NCBI GenBank assembly: GCA_021820785.1
Contig: JAKADE010000205.1
Span: 1-5,646 of the forward strand
Reading direction: 5' to 3'
Origin: Pseudomonadota bacterium
Lineage (GTDB): Bacteria; Pseudomonadota; Gammaproteobacteria; Steroidobacterales; Steroidobacteraceae
Length of the DNA: 5,646 nt
A program made the translations under genes and the position numbers. Below are positions 5,278 to 5,646 of the stretch, in pieces. The notes below the pieces were generated by a model. It was not told the origin of the DNA. It saw only the letters and a list, made by a program, of their open reading frames with translations, and did not search any database. The stretch's first letter is position 1, and each line of letters opens with the position of its first letter.

Positions 5278-5646
5278 GGATTCTCCTCAAACTGCGTCAG
5301 CGACCCGGCGAGCCGCTCCGGCGGCGTGCGGCCGAAATGCTCGTAGGCGCTGCGCGTGGCCATGCGGCCGCGCGCGGTGCGCACCAGGAAGCCCTGCTGA
5401 ATCAGAAACGGTTCGATCACGTCCTCGAGCGTGCCGCGCTCCTCCCCGACCGCCGCTGCGATGCTCTCGATGCCCACCGGACCGCCGTCGAACTTGTCGA
5501 TGACGGTGGTGAGGAGCTTGCGATCGAGGGTGTCGAACCCCTGCGGATCGACCTCCAGCAAATCGAGCGCCGCTTCGGCCACGGCCGCAACGATACGCCC
5601 GTCTGCCTTAACCTGAGCGTAATCGCGCACCCGGCGCAGCAGCCGG
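5274..5646 (-). CDS. ruvB: Holliday junction branch migration ATPase RuvB, C-terminal part (5' end outside window)
   Basis: RuvB is the hexameric AAA+ motor that, with RuvA, drives branch migration of Holliday junctions in the cytoplasm. Only the last 123 residues and the TGA stop are here; the reading frame enters from the right edge, so the Walker motifs are outside. The visible part begins [13 protein letters not shown], the highly conserved stretch just after the sensor-2 GTPRIANR motif. It continues through [19 protein letters not shown] and [19 protein letters not shown] to [17 protein letters not shown], all hallmarks of the C-terminal winged-helix DNA-binding domain. The family is usually about 335-350 residues, so roughly the last third is present and looks intact. 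The stop overlaps the ybgC start as ATGA. The first ATG/GTG-like codon in view (GTG at 5630) is internal, not a start. Confidence 0.97.
   Translation of the reverse strand, partial: RLLRRVRDYAQVKADGRIVAAVAEAALDLLEVDPQGFDTLDRKLLTTVIDKFDGGPVGIESIAAAVGEERGTLEDVIEPFLIQQGFLVRTARGRMATRSAYEHFGRTPPERLAGSLTQFEENP
5283..5288 (-). promoter_or_regulatory. Shine-Dalgarno of ybgC inside the end of ruvB
   Basis: GAGGAG, the codons for two Glu near the RuvB C-terminus, lies five bases before the ybgC ATG. Together with the ATGA overlap it links translation of the recombination gene to the first gene of the Tol cluster. Confidence 0.8.

Noticed and set aside
3958..5346. A 462-codon open frame on the plus strand across tolQ and ybgC
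   Set aside because: It is antisense to two clearly recognised conserved genes, has an Arg/His/Gln-rich composition typical of reverse-strand frames in GC-rich DNA, and shows no recognisable domain.

Overview
The window is one closely packed, single-direction gene block on the minus strand, from a GC-rich Gram-negative bacterium. It holds the complete Tol-Pal envelope cluster, with the 3' end of ruvB at the upstream (right) edge and a truncated cpoB at the downstream (left) edge. In transcription order: ruvB (3' part) - ybgC - tolQ - tolR - tolA - tolB - pal - cpoB (5' part). The order ruvB-ybgC-tolQRAB-pal-cpoB is found in non-enteric Gammaproteobacteria such as Pseudomonas; many Alphaproteobacteria share it, while enterics have cyd genes upstream instead. 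The TolQ, TolR, YbgC and TolA sequences read as gammaproteobacterial. I cannot name a genus.

Layout, right to left: 5646-5274 encodes the RuvB C-terminal winged-helix region. It overlaps ybgC by an ATGA junction. ybgC (5277-4876) encodes a hotdog-fold acyl-CoA thioesterase. tolQ (about 4854-4108), tolR (4098-3658) and tolA (3643-2750) encode the inner-membrane proton-driven motor and its periplasm-spanning arm. tolB (2744-1413) encodes the periplasmic beta-propeller. An 86-base gap, the only sizeable intergenic stretch, precedes pal (1326-775), the peptidoglycan-binding outer-membrane lipoprotein. A 19-base gap then leads to cpoB (755 to beyond position 1), a coiled-coil and TPR protein that connects Tol to peptidoglycan synthesis.

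How the genes work together, from knowledge of the families: TolQ and TolR use the proton-motive force to move TolA. TolA reaches across the periplasm and acts on TolB-Pal, so that Pal is released and concentrated at the division site and the outer membrane constricts with the cell. CpoB ties this to septal wall synthesis. Gaps of 5 to 19 bases, Shine-Dalgarno sites inside or next to upstream stop codons, and the absence of visible terminators suggest a co-transcribed, translationally coupled operon. pal may in addition be separately tuned from the 86-base gap.

This is a core housekeeping locus and I see no sign of a new system, mobile element, RNA gene or CRISPR array. Points worth a second look are a lipobox on CpoB (the studied homologues are soluble), a 22-base perfect palindrome and a stop-adjacent hairpin at the end of tolQ, a hairpin in the pal leader, a short TolA helical domain and an Ala/Pro-rich TolQ tail.
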